DNA of 9,108 nucleotides from Methylophilaceae bacterium (lineage in GTDB: Bacteria; Pseudomonadota; Gammaproteobacteria; Burkholderiales; Methylophilaceae), in the NCBI GenBank assembly GCA_009926525.1, contig RFOR01000017.1:1-9108 (forward strand), in the 5' to 3' direction. Within the stretch, counting starts at the first letter, position 1, and every line of letters starts with the position of its first letter. Of the stretch, positions 1-6,939 are shown piece after piece. The notes under the pieces were generated by a model that saw only the letters and a program-made list of their open reading frames with translations, was not told where the DNA came from and searched no databases. A program made the position numbers and the translations under genes.

Positions 1-596
1 GAAGTGGTCGTGCGCATTATCGTTATCAAGCTGAGCCACAAGGTCGTTATAGTTTACGAAGTGAGATGGAGGCGGTCGGTTTGGTTTCGATTGCTTTTGC
101 TGGAAAACGCGTTGAAACCAGCAATGGTAAAATCACAGAGCAAGGGCTTAAGCCAGAAGCTTATCGTGTGGAAGTAACAGGCAAGCCAGACAAGTTGCAA
201 GCGGCCAGTTTTGATTGGGACAATAATAAACTGACTCTCAAAACTGCAAAAACAGAAACCATCGAAGAGTTGCCAGAAGGCACGCAGGACTTTTTAAGTT
301 TTATGTATCAGTTTATGTTTGTGCCACCACTAGAGCGAATGGAGTGGCCTTTAACCAACGGCAAGATGGTACGAGTTTACAACTATCAGTTTATATCTGA
401 AGAAGTGATTAGCACTAAGTTTGGTCAAATTAATACGTATCACATTGCTAAAAGTAGCGGTGATGCAGAAGAAAAAACCGATGTCTGGTTAGCAGAAGAT
501 TATCGATTTATCCCCATTAAAATTTTGAAAATAACAAAGGACGGTAGCGGGCACGAATTCATCGCCACTCGCATAGATACCGATATCGAAAAATGA
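1..596 (+). CDS. DUF3108 domain-containing protein, 5'-truncated by window edge
   Basis: The open frame runs in from the left edge: 21 sense codons precede the first ATG at 66 with no stop, so that ATG is internal and the true start, probably with a signal peptide, lies outside the window. About 197 residues are visible. They show the DUF3108 pattern: an N-terminal Gly-Arg-Ala-x-Tyr strand, 'SLRSEMEAVGL', a 'GLKPEAYRVE' segment, a central 'DFLSFMYQFMF' stretch and a C-terminal 'DVWLAEDYRFIPIKI' strand. Family members are predicted periplasmic or envelope beta-rich proteins without an established biochemical role. The stop codon overlaps the next gene's start (ATGA, 593-596), implying translational coupling to the methyltransferase. 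In several betaproteobacteria this family sits between purN and an Fmu-like gene (recalled, not checked). Family assignment is fairly secure; function is unknown. Confidence 0.8.
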   Translation, partial: SGRAHYRYQAEPQGRYSLRSEMEAVGLVSIAFAGKRVETSNGKITEQGLKPEAYRVEVTGKPDKLQAASFDWDNNKLTLKTAKTETIEELPEGTQDFLSFMYQFMFVPPLERMEWPLTNGKMVRVYNYQFISEEVISTKFGQINTYHIAKSSGDAEEKTDVWLAEDYRFIPIKILKITKDGSGHEFIATRIDTDIEK

Positions 597-2038
597 CAAT
601 AAACCCTAATTTACTAAGACTCGCTGGCGTGGCGCTGTCGGACGTGTTGTCCAATACAGGCCCTGCCGATGTAAAGCTTGGTTGGTTCTTTAAGCAAAAT
701 CGTGACTTGGGTACTAAAGATCGCGCATTTATTGCTGAGTCAGCTTATGGTGTTTTGCGCCGTAAATCATTTTTGACGTATGTCGCTGATGGCGATGACC
801 CGCGTAAATTGTTAGTGGCCTATTTGGTACGTGTGCTTGGCATGAGCACGCGTGACTTAGCCGACACATTAAATGCGCAACAAAAAGAGTGGGCTTTAGA
901 AATTAAATCCAAGAAAACGGATGACATTAGCAAAGCCATGCAAGCGGATTTGCCAGAATGGTTTTGGGAAAAATTGGTCGAGCAGTACGGTGAAGAGCAG
1001 GCACTAACAATCGCTAGAAGTATGCACCAATCAGCTGCTTTGGATTTGCGTGTGAACTTGGTAAAAGCAACCCGCGAAGATGTGATGGCTAAATTTGCTT
1101 CTGAAAACACCGAAGTAGTGCCAACACCATATTCGCCTAATGGCTTGCGTATGGCGCAAAAAATGACTATCAGCCGCCATGTGCTATTCACAGATGGCAA
1201 GATTGAAGTGCAGGATGAAGGTAGTCAATTGTTGGCGCAATTAGTCGCGCCGCGCCGAGGTGAAATGGTGGCAGATTTCTGTGCTGGTGCTGGCGGTAAG
1301 AGTTTGGCTTTGGGCGCTTTAATGCGTAACTCAGGACGCATTTATGCATTTGATGTATCTGAGAAGCGTTTGCAAAACTTAGGGACACGTTTAAAACGTT
1401 CTGGCTTATCAAACTTACATAGCCAATTAATTAGTAGTGAAGCTGATCCTAAATTAAAACGCCTCAATGGTAAATTTGACCGTGTATTGGTCGATGCCCC
1501 TTGTAGTGGTCTAGGTACTTTGCGGCGCAATCCAGATTTGAAATGGCGTCAAAAACCACAAGACGTGTTGGAATTAACGGTTAAACAAACCAATATTTTG
1601 GCCCGTGCAGCTAAGTTGGTGAAATATGGCGGACGTTTGATTTATGCGACTTGTAGTTTATTGCAAGATGAAAACGAGCAGATTGCCGAAGCATTCTTAA
1701 ATGCAAACTCTGAGTTTGTGTTGGTGCCAGCGAATAGCATTTTGGCACAGCAACAAATCAACTTGGATACCGGAAATTACCTAAAACTTTTGCCACATTT
1801 GCACCAAACAGATGGCTTCTTCGCGGCAGTATTTGAGAAATCCGCAGCAGCTAAACCAGCCCTTGATGCAAAAGCTGAAACGGTTGATGTGATTACTGAA
1901 GCTGATGAGTTAGCAATTAAAGCGGAGCGTAAAAAAGCGGCGATTTCAAAATCTAAAGCCTTAACCAGAGCTGCTACTAAAGAACCTGCTAAAAAGGCTA
2001 CCCCCAAAAAAGCCGCGCCAAAAAATGCTAAAGCGTAA
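593..2038 (+). CDS. RsmB/Fmu-family class I SAM-dependent RNA (cytosine-5) methyltransferase with basic C-terminal tail
   Basis: Predicted to transfer a methyl group from S-adenosylmethionine to C5 of a cytosine in rRNA. Residues 1-140 form a helical region in the place of the NusB-like domain of RsmB. 'VQDEGSQLLAQL' (206-217) leads into the Rossmann fold; motif I is 'DFCAGAGGKS' (228-237). Motif IV is 'DAPCSGLG' (301-308, Cys304) and motif VI 'TCS' (353-355, Cys354). The two cysteines are 50 residues apart, the same spacing as Cys325/Cys375 in E. coli RsmB; the second is the attacking nucleophile and the first assists enzyme release. The fold closes at 'HQTDGFFAAVFEK' (404-416). A 65-residue extension rich in Lys and Ala follows, which is not part of the catalytic domain. 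The ATG overlaps the upstream stop and has no clear Shine-Dalgarno sequence, so coupling is likely. I withhold the symbol rsmB because betaproteobacteria often have another copy near fmt; a paralogue with a different target cytosine is possible. Confidence 0.9.
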   Translation: MTINPNLLRLAGVALSDVLSNTGPADVKLGWFFKQNRDLGTKDRAFIAESAYGVLRRKSFLTYVADGDDPRKLLVAYLVRVLGMSTRDLADTLNAQQKEWALEIKSKKTDDISKAMQADLPEWFWEKLVEQYGEEQALTIARSMHQSAALDLRVNLVKATREDVMAKFASENTEVVPTPYSPNGLRMAQKMTISRHVLFTDGKIEVQDEGSQLLAQLVAPRRGEMVADFCAGAGGKSLALGALMRNSGRIYAFDVSEKRLQNLGTRLKRSGLSNLHSQLISSEADPKLKRLNGKFDRVLVDAPCSGLGTLRRNPDLKWRQKPQDVLELTVKQTNILARAAKLVKYGGRLIYATCSLLQDENEQIAEAFLNANSEFVLVPANSILAQQQINLDTGNYLKLLPHLHQTDGFFAAVFEKSAAAKPALDAKAETVDVITEADELAIKAERKKAAISKSKALTRAATKEPAKKATPKKAAPKNAKA

Positions 2039-2040
2039 AT

Positions 2041-3273
2041 ATGAAGTTACCCAGCCTTAATCTACAAATCCTGATAGGCTCTATCGCTGGGCTTGGCCTG
2101 GGCTGGTGCCTGCATGGACTAGGCACTGAGCATGAAGTAGTTAAATTAGGTCTGTATTCAGCAAGTTTGGTGGCCGCTTTGTTTATCGACTTGCTCAAAA
2201 TGATTTTAATTCCTTTGGTGTTTTGCTCAATTACGGTTGGCATCGCCAATTTACGCCAGCATCAGCAAATGCATAAAGTTTGGGTCGCAACTTTAGTTTT
2301 TTTTGTGGCTTCGATGGCTATCGCAATTGCTTTGGGTTTATTCGCCAGCAATTATTTCAAACCTGGCGCGGGCATGCATTTGTCGATGTTTGCGGATGCT
2401 ATGCAAAACTTTGAGGCTAAGCAGTTGCCTTTGCCAGAGTTTTTTGCGCAGTTTTTACACGGTATTTTTATCAATCCCTTTAATGCTCTTTCACAAGGCA
2501 ATGTGTTGGCGGTGGTCGTCTTCGCTTTAATTTTGGGCATTGCGTTAGTGATGGGCGGAGAGCGTTACAAAAACATCTTGGCTTTGCTACAAGAGGCACT
2601 AGAAGTCTGTATGCGTATTGTAAGCTGGATTATGTGTCTCGCTCCTTTAGGGATTTTCGCACTGCTGCTCAAGTTGGTTGTTTTACAAGATGCGACCATG
2701 CTAGCTACTTTAGGTAACTTTATTGCTGTCGTATTAGGCACAACTTTATTCCATGGCGTCGTTGTGCTGCCGCTGATTTTATTTGTGTTTACTGGCAAGT
2801 CACCGCTGTGGTTTTGGCATGGCGCACGCGAGGCTTTGGTGACCGCTTTTGCGACTAGCTCTAGCAACGCAACTTTGCCTGTGACCTTGCGTTGCACGAC
2901 GCAACATTTACACGTGAAGCCAGAAATTGCAGGCTTTGTAATTCCACTTGGCGCAACGATTAATATGGATGGTACGGCGCTATATGAAGCCGCCGCTGCT
3001 TTATTTATTGCAAACCTTGCGGGCATTGATTTGAGTCTTGCTCAACAATTTATCGTATTCTTCACCGCCATGATTGCGGCGATGGGCGCACCTGGTATTC
3101 CAAGTGCTGGCATGGTGACCATGGTGATGGTCTTGCAGTCTGTTGGTTTGCCTGCAGAGGCCATTGCGATTTTGTTACCTATAGATAGATTGCTAGATAC
3201 GCTTCGAACTACAGTCAATGTTCAAGGCGATATGGTGGGTAGCTTGGTCGTTCAAAAGCTAGTGAGTAAGTAA
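2041..3273 (+). CDS. Dicarboxylate/acidic amino acid:cation symporter (DAACS/SDF family)
   Basis: An inner-membrane secondary transporter of 410 residues, the usual length, with 8 transmembrane helices and two re-entrant hairpins of the glutamate-transporter fold. The first hairpin carries the serine-rich motif 'TSSSNATLP' (272-280). Helix 7 carries 'NMDGT' (308-312), which shapes the sodium and substrate sites. Hairpin 2 holds 'GIPSAG' (352-357). Helix 8 keeps every residue matching the GltPh substrate site: Asp386, Arg389, Thr390, Asn393 and Asp397. The arginine binds the side-chain carboxylate of aspartate in GltPh, so an acidic substrate (glutamate, aspartate or C4-dicarboxylate) driven by Na+ or H+ is likely. 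The exact substrate and coupling ion cannot be read from sequence. Translation starts 2 nt after the methyltransferase stop without a good Shine-Dalgarno sequence, and 3 nt separate its own stop from the next ATG, so it is probably cotranscribed with both neighbours. gltP or dctA would be plausible names, but I cannot choose between them. Confidence 0.92.
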   Translation: MKLPSLNLQILIGSIAGLGLGWCLHGLGTEHEVVKLGLYSASLVAALFIDLLKMILIPLVFCSITVGIANLRQHQQMHKVWVATLVFFVASMAIAIALGLFASNYFKPGAGMHLSMFADAMQNFEAKQLPLPEFFAQFLHGIFINPFNALSQGNVLAVVVFALILGIALVMGGERYKNILALLQEALEVCMRIVSWIMCLAPLGIFALLLKLVVLQDATMLATLGNFIAVVLGTTLFHGVVVLPLILFVFTGKSPLWFWHGAREALVTAFATSSSNATLPVTLRCTTQHLHVKPEIAGFVIPLGATINMDGTALYEAAAALFIANLAGIDLSLAQQFIVFFTAMIAAMGAPGIPSAGMVTMVMVLQSVGLPAEAIAILLPIDRLLDTLRTTVNVQGDMVGSLVVQKLVSK

Positions 3274-3276
3274 GCG

Positions 3277-3798
3277 ATGCTAAGTTTTCACAAGGCGGAG
3301 TTAAGTGATGCCTCCGCAATTACGGATTTGGTGAATTCGGCATATCGAGGTGAAAGTAGTCGTGCGGGCTGGACAACGGAAGCTGATATATTAGACGGCC
3401 TACGCATCACTACCCCAGAAGTTGCAACACTCATTAAACGCCAAGACGCGTTTCTGCTGGTAGGGGTTTTACGCGACCAAGTGGTAGCAAGCATTGCGTG
3501 TGAACGTCTAGAAAATACTGCTAAATTCGGCTTAATTGCAGTAAAGCCAACCTTGCAGAATAAGGGCTATGGCCGGGAGATGATTCAGGCCGCTGAAGCC
3601 ATTACGTCTAGAGAGTGGCGAGTCGCGGGCTTTTTTATGTCTGTGATTACTTTGCGGACTGAGCTGATTGCGTTTTATGAGCGTTTAGGCTTTGAGCGGA
3701 CAGGTCAGTTTGAAGACTTCCCAGAGAATCCAGCGCTATGGCAACCTAAAGTTCAGTCTTTAGCACTGGAGTATTTAGTCAAGCTGACTCGTCGTTAA
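3277..3798 (+). CDS. GNAT family N-acetyltransferase
   Basis: A 173-residue single-domain acyl-CoA-dependent acetyltransferase, probably cytosolic. The N-terminal strand and helix ('FHKAELSDASAITDLVNSAY', 4-23) match the GNAT start. 'SSRAGWTTEADILDGLR' (27-43) resembles a GNAT subgroup with a conserved Gly-Trp-Thr-Thr-Glu segment. The acetyl-CoA motif A is 'FGLIAVKPTLQNKGYGREM' (84-102), with the Gln-Asn-Lys-Gly-Tyr-Gly pyrophosphate loop at 94-99. Motif B is 'AFYERLGFERTG' (132-143), where Tyr134 is the usual general-acid candidate. The acceptor substrate cannot be predicted; small-molecule amines, peptides or protein N-termini are all possible. It begins 3 nt after the symporter stop and is the last gene of the plus-strand run. 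Its stop faces the RND gene stop across 12 nt. Confidence 0.88.
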   Translation: MLSFHKAELSDASAITDLVNSAYRGESSRAGWTTEADILDGLRITTPEVATLIKRQDAFLLVGVLRDQVVASIACERLENTAKFGLIAVKPTLQNKGYGREMIQAAEAITSREWRVAGFFMSVITLRTELIAFYERLGFERTGQFEDFPENPALWQPKVQSLALEYLVKLTRR

Positions 3799-3810
3799 TC
3801 TCTAGTATTT

Positions 3811-6800
3811 CTATTTTCTTCTAGCTTTCCAATTTTCGAGACCATTCATCACCAAAGAATAAGCTGCTGGCACCACTACCAAGGTGAGCATTGTTGATGA
3901 AATCATCCCGCCAATAATCGCTACTGAAAGCGGCTTATTGGTTTCACTGCCAGCGCCGAAACCAAGTGCAGCAGGCAACAGCGCTAAGATAATGGTGAGT
4001 GATGTCATCACCACAGGGCGGAAACGAATTGGGCAGGCTTCTTTGAGTGCATGGTTAATACTTGAACCGCGCTCACGCAATTGGTTAGTTAAGTCCACCA
4101 GTAAGATGGAGTTTTTAGCCACTAGGCCGATCAGTAATACTAAGCCAATCATTGAGTAAATATTGAGTGAGTCACCCGAAAGTAGTAGCGCAATTAAGCC
4201 GCCAATAATCGCGAGTGGCTGAGCTAACATAATGATGAAAGGTTGAATAAAGGAGTTGAATTGGCTTGCAAGCACCATATAGAGCAAGATGAATGCAAGA
4301 ATAAACACGAACTTAATGTTCTTGAATGTTTTACCGAACTCTTCCGCTTGCCCTGTCATTTTAAGTGTGTAGTTAGAAGGTAGGATTTTTGATGCGGTCT
4401 CTTTTACGAGCGTAACGGCATCGCCCAATGGCATATTAGGGTTGGCGTAGAAGTTGGCAGAGTATTGCAAGTCATAGCGGCCAATGACTGCAGCCCCTAA
4501 AGTCGGTTTGAAACTCGTAACCGCATCTAAGCGTACTAATTCCCCGCTCGCACTCCTTAAGTAAATTTTACTTAAGTCTGTGGATTGTTTGAGTTCATCT
4601 TCATTGGCTTTAAGACGGATATCGTATCGCTGACCGTCTCCATTTAGGTCATTATACTTTGCGACATTTAAGCCGCCAGCGTACATACTCACTGCCGCTG
4701 CCACATCGTTAGCGCTCAAGCCCAAAGAGGCTGCACGATCCCGGTCAATGTTGATGTCCAATTGCGGCAAGTCAAGCTGCACGTCTAAGTCTACTTTTCC
4801 CATTTCACTGTTTTTACTGAGCGTCTGCTGTATTTGTTTTGAAAGACTTCCGATTTCATCCAAGCTTGAGCCGGTAATAATGAACTGCAGTTTTTCTGAG
4901 CGCTGGCCTTTAGCAATTGATGCTGGGGATGGAATCGCTTTTACCCCAGGAATTTTGTCGAATTGTTTTTTAAGTTCTTTCATTAATTCTTTTTGTGATT
5001 TATCTCGCTCCGTTTTTGGTACCAATCTGACGTTCACATTCCCTTGATTGACCTGACCTTTTGAACCGGATCCTATTGTTGCGAAATAGCTGGCAATCTC
5101 TTTAGGATGGCTTGCAAGCGTTGCCTCTACCAATTTCATACGTGAGTCTGTGTATTCTAAACTTGAACCAAGAGGGGACTTAACACTGATGGTAAAGCTA
5201 CCTTCGTCAGCTTCTGGCACAAAATCTTTTTGTACGTTTTTCATGGCATAGCCACCGCCTAAAATCACAAATAGCACGGTAATGATGAGTACTCGCCAGC
5301 GATTATTTAGACTTAAATTGAGTAAATACTGATAGCTAGAGTCCAGCTTTGCTAAGCTTCTTTCGATAGCGCTGTAGAATTTATTTTCCTTGTGGCCAAC
5401 GCTTAAATAGCGGGAGCACAGCATAGGGGTAAGGGTGAGCGAAACAAACAATGAAGCAAGCACGCCAAATGTCACCACCACGCCAAACGATTTGAAGAAC
5501 ATGCCAACAATGCCATCCATGAAAATCACAGGGGCAAAGATGCAAATGAGCGCGAGTGATGCCGCAATGACCGCAAAAGTCACTTCCTTAGCACCGTTAA
5601 TGGCTGCGCTTGTAGGGTCTTTGTCGATATGTTCACGGTGACGGAAAATATTTTCTAGCACCACAATTGCATCATCCACTACCACGCCGATGAGCAAAAG
5701 TAAGCCAAGCAATGTCATGGAGTTAAAGGTGTAGCCTGAGAAATACATGACTGCAATGGCGCCTAATAAAGACACAGGGATTGCTGTTGCGATAATTAAA
5801 GTTGAACGCATCGAGCGCAGGAAAATAAATACAATCAGCGCGGCTAGAAGGGTGCCTGTGAATAAATGCTCTTTGAGAGACTCCACCATTTGATTGATAA
5901 AAATAGAATCATTCGTTGAGATTTCTAACTTCATGCCTGGTGGTAAGTTTGGGCGAATTTCTTCATTTAAACGACGTTCTACTTCTTTAATGATTTCAAC
6001 TGTATTGGAGTTGGCAATTTTCACCATGCCCAAACCTACGGTAGGTTGGCCTTTGTAGCGAGCCACTTGGCGGTTGTCGGTAATGCTGTCGGTGATAGTC
6101 GCAATGTCTTTTAAATGTACCGGGGCGCCCTCTCTGTGGTTGATAATCAGCTCGCCTAAATCTTTAACGTTATGAAATTCCAAATCGAGTTTGATTAATG
6201 TCTCAGTCTGGCTGCTGACTAAAAATCCACCAGGTAATTGCACATGCTGGGTGTTAAAAGCATTAATGAGATCGTTTGCAGTTATTTTATAAGCCGCCAT
6301 GCGCTCAGGTGAAAGACTGACTCGAACAACGCGGTCACGTCGACCCCCTATCGTTACTTCACCAACCCCATTAATCGTTTCAAATTTTTTCTTGAGCACG
6401 TTGATGGCATATAAATTAAGTTGTTGTATGGTGCGATCCCCAGTTAGCGCCAGCCAAATGACAGCCTGTGCATTGGAATCGACTTTCTGTATGGTGGGTG
6501 CGTCAGTATCTTTGGGAAGTTTTTTGAGGACCTGGCTGACTTTGGATTGCACTTCGTTGTAAGCAACATCAATATTTTTATTGAGCGCAAAAGTAATCGT
6601 AATCGTCGAAACGCCCGGCGAAGAAGAAGACTGAATATGCTCAATGCCTGGTGTGGTATTGACTGAGGTCTCGATAATGCTGGTGATGCTTGAATCCACC
6701 ACATCAGGGTTAGCGCCCTTCAGTGTGGTGTTAACCATAATGATCGGGAAGTCGATAGACGGGATGCGATCTATACCGATACGCTGATACGAAATAACGC

Positions 6801-6873
6801 CAAACAGCACGATAACGGCAGAAAGCATCCATGCAAACACATGGCGTTTAATGGAAAGCTCTGGCAAATTCAT
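3811..6873 (-). CDS. RND efflux permease, HAE1 type (AcrB/MdtB-like)
   Basis: The inner-membrane proton-driven pump of a tripartite efflux system. At 1020 residues it is full length for hydrophobe/amphiphile efflux-1 permeases. Helix 1 (about 13-30) follows 'MNLPELSIKRHVFAW'. Helices 2-6 span about 336-485, helix 7 about 525-544 and helices 8-12 about 853-1008, with two large periplasmic loops (about 31-335 and 545-852) forming the porter and docking domains. The proton relay is intact: adjacent Asp400-Asp401 in 'GVVVDDAIVVLENIF' on helix 4 and Lys920-Asn921 in 'LVAKNSILLVDL' on helix 10, matching Asp407/408 and Lys940 of AcrB. The paired Asp-Asp separates it from heavy-metal (HME) pumps such as CusA. 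A loop 'DLNGDG' (742-747) in the second periplasmic domain looks like a calcium-binding loop. The ATG has an AAGAGA ribosome site 7 nt upstream. It lies 66 nt downstream of the adaptor gene, almost certainly in one operon. Substrates are not predictable. Confidence 0.95.
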   Translation of the reverse strand: MNLPELSIKRHVFAWMLSAVIVLFGVISYQRIGIDRIPSIDFPIIMVNTTLKGANPDVVDSSITSIIETSVNTTPGIEHIQSSSSPGVSTITITFALNKNIDVAYNEVQSKVSQVLKKLPKDTDAPTIQKVDSNAQAVIWLALTGDRTIQQLNLYAINVLKKKFETINGVGEVTIGGRRDRVVRVSLSPERMAAYKITANDLINAFNTQHVQLPGGFLVSSQTETLIKLDLEFHNVKDLGELIINHREGAPVHLKDIATITDSITDNRQVARYKGQPTVGLGMVKIANSNTVEIIKEVERRLNEEIRPNLPPGMKLEISTNDSIFINQMVESLKEHLFTGTLLAALIVFIFLRSMRSTLIIATAIPVSLLGAIAVMYFSGYTFNSMTLLGLLLLIGVVVDDAIVVLENIFRHREHIDKDPTSAAINGAKEVTFAVIAASLALICIFAPVIFMDGIVGMFFKSFGVVVTFGVLASLFVSLTLTPMLCSRYLSVGHKENKFYSAIERSLAKLDSSYQYLLNLSLNNRWRVLIITVLFVILGGGYAMKNVQKDFVPEADEGSFTISVKSPLGSSLEYTDSRMKLVEATLASHPKEIASYFATIGSGSKGQVNQGNVNVRLVPKTERDKSQKELMKELKKQFDKIPGVKAIPSPASIAKGQRSEKLQFIITGSSLDEIGSLSKQIQQTLSKNSEMGKVDLDVQLDLPQLDINIDRDRAASLGLSANDVAAAVSMYAGGLNVAKYNDLNGDGQRYDIRLKANEDELKQSTDLSKIYLRSASGELVRLDAVTSFKPTLGAAVIGRYDLQYSANFYANPNMPLGDAVTLVKETASKILPSNYTLKMTGQAEEFGKTFKNIKFVFILAFILLYMVLASQFNSFIQPFIIMLAQPLAIIGGLIALLLSGDSLNIYSMIGLVLLIGLVAKNSILLVDLTNQLRERGSSINHALKEACPIRFRPVVMTSLTIILALLPAALGFGAGSETNKPLSVAIIGGMISSTMLTLVVVPAAYSLVMNGLENWKARRK

Positions 6874-6880
6874 GCGATTT

Positions 6881-6886
6881 TCTCTT
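6881..6886 (-). promoter_or_regulatory. Probable Shine-Dalgarno site of the RND gene
   Basis: AAGAGA on the minus strand, 7 nt before the ATG at 6873. It is a partial match to the anti-Shine-Dalgarno complement, but its spacing supports this start. Residues from Met1 also match the usual start of HAE1 permeases. Confidence 0.5.
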
Positions 6887-6897
6887 GGTTTATTCTA

Positions 6898-6925
6898 TGA
6901 TTTGGTTGCTTGGATTTGGGTGCTT
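6898..6925. repeat. Two tandem 14-bp imperfect repeats between adaptor and pump genes
   Basis: TGATTTGGTTGCTT (6898-6911) is followed directly by GGATTTGGGTGCTT (6912-6925), identical at 12 of 14 positions. They lie in the 66-nt untranslated spacer of the efflux operon. No hairpin or terminator is visible in that spacer. Confidence 0.5.
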
Positions 6926-6939
6926 GTGATTTTTGATGT

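Noticed and set aside
66..596. ATG at 66 as the start of the DUF3108 gene
   Set aside because: The frame is open upstream to the window edge and those 21 codons encode conserved family sequence, so the real start lies outside the window.
1975..2035. Possible programmed frameshifting at A-runs in the methyltransferase tail
   Set aside because: The C5A6 and A6 runs are not positioned as X-XXY-YYZ heptamers in the reading frame, and no downstream stem-loop is apparent. They are explained by Lys/Pro codons.
2565..3026. 153-residue minus-strand frame inside the symporter gene
   Set aside because: Antisense shadow of a well-conserved DAACS gene; its composition mirrors the opposite strand and no motif is seen.
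4748..5047. 99-residue plus-strand frame inside the RND gene
   Set aside because: Antisense shadow of conserved periplasmic-domain codons; Cys/Ser-rich with no ribosome site or domain.
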